Positions 13,833 to 15,264 of a stretch of DNA of 15,264 nt are shown here, in pieces. Both the position numbers and the translations under genes were made by a program. Where the stretch lies: positions 1 to 15,264 of the forward strand of contig JAJGAH010000010.1 of assembly GCA_020844525.1 (NCBI GenBank), given 5' to 3'. The notes below the pieces were generated by a model. That model was not told where the DNA came from. It made no database searches and saw only the letters and a program-made list of their open reading frames with translations. Source of the DNA: Eubacterium sp. (GTDB lineage: Bacteria; Bacillota; Clostridia; Lachnospirales; Lachnospiraceae). Each line of letters opens with the position of its first letter. Within the stretch, counting starts at the first letter, position 1.

Positions 13833-13853
13833 CAAATACAGGTGCTGTATTTG
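13833..13853. promoter_or_regulatory. Palindromic operator-like site in the DUF1836 leader
   Basis: CAAATACAG and CTGTATTTG are perfect 9-bp arms around GTG. A further half-site, CTGTATTT, lies at 13807-13814 and overlaps the -10 end and probable transcription start. Spaced copies of one half-site at a promoter suggest binding by a dimeric regulator, possibly the DUF1836 protein itself (inference). Confidence 0.5.
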
Positions 13854-13930
13854 TAATGATGGCTGCAGCCCATATGGAGCAAATGCGGATATGGGATTTG
13901 GTATGAGAGATGAGGATGGAGGCCAGCTGA

Positions 13931-14515
13931 ATGTCCCTGACACGTGAAGCGCAAATTAAAGAATCTCTGCAACGCTTTCAGCTGCCGTCTTACACGGAAA
14001 TTCCGAATGTCGGACTCTATCTGAAGCAGGTTGTGAAATATATCAATGATTTTCTGGAGCCGCTGCAGGATGACCCGCTGACCGTCTCTATGGTCAGCAA
14101 TTATGTGAAGCACAAGCTGATACCGAATCCGATCCGCAAGATGTATTACCGGGAGCATATCGCTTATCTGTTTTTTATCGCAGTGACGAAATGCGTCCTG
14201 TCTCTGGAGGAAATCCGTTTTCTGCTGACCCTGCAGGAGAAAAATTACGATACAGACTACACGTATAACCGGTTCAAAACGCAGCTCGAGGATGCGCTCC
14301 ACCACCTCGAAGGAGCAGAAGATCGTATCCCGGCTGCCTCCTCCGAAGATTCAGAGGGGCATATTCTGCTTCGGAATACGATCATCACCATTTCACACAA
14401 GATCTATATGGATAAGTATTTTTATTACACACAGCTGGCAGAAAACGAGACAGAGAAGAAGGCTGAAGAGAATTCAAAAAAAGAAAGCGATGCCAAAACA
14501 GAGCATAAGGTTTAG
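13931..14515 (+). CDS. DUF1836-family putative DNA-binding protein
   Basis: The 194-residue protein matches DUF1836 as I remember the family. After a short N-terminal part, residues about 48-110 have a helix-turn-helix look reminiscent of MerR-type winged helices: LTVSMVSNYVKHKLIPNP, then YYREHIAYLFFIAVTKC and SLEEIRFLL. The C-terminal tail (about 165-194) is highly charged and probably disordered. The biochemical role of the family is unknown to me; transcriptional regulation is inferred from the fold. The ATG follows GGAGG by eight bases. The gene is transcribed divergently from degV and has a palindrome in its leader, consistent with self-regulation and perhaps control of degV. Its stop lies four bases from the stop of the convergent HipA-family gene. 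Confidence 0.8.
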   Translation: MSLTREAQIKESLQRFQLPSYTEIPNVGLYLKQVVKYINDFLEPLQDDPLTVSMVSNYVKHKLIPNPIRKMYYREHIAYLFFIAVTKCVLSLEEIRFLLTLQEKNYDTDYTYNRFKTQLEDALHHLEGAEDRIPAASSEDSEGHILLRNTIITISHKIYMDKYFYYTQLAENETEKKAEENSKKESDAKTEHKV

Positions 14516-14519
14516 TGTC

Positions 14520-15264
14520 TTATTTTTCAGCTGATTTCTGTAAGGCAATGATCTTCTTCGCTATTGCTGAAGTATCTGCAAATCCTTCATGCTCCATTTC
14601 CGCAGCCACAGTATTTAGTGCAGGAACCATCTGTTCCTGCAATCTGTCATATTCTTCCCCTATTATTTTCTTTGACAAACCGATTTCATGATCCGCCTGA
14701 AGGAATGTGTCTCTTGTAATTTTATCCCAGCGCATTTCTCCGGCAATGGCAATCGACATATCGGATGTGGATTCCCTGTATAACAGTGTTGATACCAGAT
14801 CATAGGCCGGAGCCAGTCGCACAGACCTGAGATTCGGAGAATAAAGTAATGATATATTTTTTATATGGTTATCTGTATTTCCGATCATCTTGTCATAGAT
14901 CAGCAGATCCAGCAGAATACGCTGGTCCTTGAGAGGATTTTCCGAGACATTGCGTACCAGTCGAAAAATCTTTTCAAGATAGTTTCCACCGGGCGCCTCA
15001 TACTTCTCACTTCCAGGTATCCCTAACGCCTGTGCAAAGTCCTCCTGGTGAAGCCGCAACGGGCAGATCATGCCATCGATCTTTTTCGTGGAATGTACCA
15101 GGTCTCTGTCATACCGCTCTGTGGCCAGTAAAATCTCAGAGTCCTGAAATGATCCGGTATTCACGACAAAGCTTCTGGCAGTCGGAATTCCCAGTCTCTG
15201 GGCTGTTCGGAGTGCAAGCAATTCATTTTCTACCATATGCTTCAGCCGCACATGGCTCTGTTTT
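14520..15264 (-). CDS. HipA-family serine/threonine kinase, C-terminal part (gene runs off the window)
   Basis: About 248 residues of a HipA-like kinase are visible; the frame stays open to the right edge, so the N-terminal part, with the nucleotide-binding loop, lies outside. An internal GTG at 15251 could pose as a start, but the homologous region extends through it (KQSHVRLKHMVENELLALR), so it should not be taken as one. Family motifs are present: ENELLALRTAQRLGI, TERYDRD, HQEDFAQALG, the catalytic Asp and Asn in GNTDNHIKN, and the metal-binding Asp in LAPAYDLVST. HipA phosphorylates a translation-related target (glutamyl-tRNA synthetase in E. coli) and is usually paired with the antitoxin HipB encoded upstream, which cannot be checked here. 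Single-gene HipA-like kinases also exist. The gene is convergent with DUF1836. Confidence 0.88.
   Translation of the reverse strand, partial: KQSHVRLKHMVENELLALRTAQRLGIPTARSFVVNTGSFQDSEILLATERYDRDLVHSTKKIDGMICPLRLHQEDFAQALGIPGSEKYEAPGGNYLEKIFRLVRNVSENPLKDQRILLDLLIYDKMIGNTDNHIKNISLLYSPNLRSVRLAPAYDLVSTLLYRESTSDMSIAIAGEMRWDKITRDTFLQADHEIGLSKKIIGEEYDRLQEQMVPALNTVAAEMEHEGFADTSAIAKKIIALQKSAEK

Noticed and set aside
14520..15251. Complete 243-residue protein starting at GTG 15251
   Set aside because: The frame remains open to the window edge, HipA-like sequence continues through the GTG, and the essential N-terminal part of the kinase is missing. It is an edge-truncated gene.
1..15264. Mobile element, prophage or defence island
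   Set aside because: No transposase, integrase, phage structural gene, terminal inverted repeat pair or CRISPR repeat was seen; the HipA-like kinase alone is insufficient evidence of such a region.

Overview
The window looks like chromosomal DNA from a Gram-positive, probably anaerobic Firmicute. Clostridia of the Lachnospiraceae type are my best guess, an inference from gene families only. The grounds are strong purine-rich ribosome binding sites, sigma-A-like promoters, a secreted protein with choline/glucan-binding-type repeats, a PcsB/CwlO-like NlpC/P60 hydrolase behind a WalR-type box, a DegV/FakB protein and a DUF1836 protein. I see no transposase, phage structural gene, tRNA, rRNA or CRISPR array.

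Left third (1-4841, minus strand). A tiny start of a further gene sits at the left edge (1-14). Next come a secreted transglutaminase-like protein with about 43-residue wall-binding repeats (111-1739) and a coiled-coil NlpC/P60 peptidoglycan hydrolase (1977-3485, TTG start). The hydrolase has a promoter, a WalR-type box and a terminator. Together these form a cell-surface module. Upstream lies a family-3 membrane acyltransferase (3695-4841) broken by a one-base frameshift near 3896.

Middle (4880-10335). A large soluble cyclic-di-GMP protein (4880-8383) carries a degenerate GGDEF, a complete EAL and a second, intact C-terminal GGDEF domain. The acyltransferase starts 38 bp after it and may be co-transcribed. 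An lrgA-lrgB pair (8612-9921) overlaps by ATGA, and its LrgA has a long charged tail. A roughly 410 bp gene-poor spacer follows.

Right third (10336-15264). A PHP-family histidinol-phosphatase (plus strand) converges on an atypical thymidylate-synthase-fold protein (minus). Then come an unrecognised 129-aa ORF with a promoter and a terminator-like hairpin in front of it, and a DegV/FakB protein. Divergent from degV is a DUF1836 putative DNA-binding protein, with well-formed back-to-back promoters and a palindrome. The window ends inside a HipA-family kinase gene (minus) that converges on DUF1836 with 4 bp between stop codons.

No large unknown multi-gene system is evident. The most promising leads are the C-terminal-GGDEF/EAL hybrid, the atypical ThyA-like enzyme, the WalR-box hydrolase, and the promoter-hairpin arrangement ahead of the orphan ORF.
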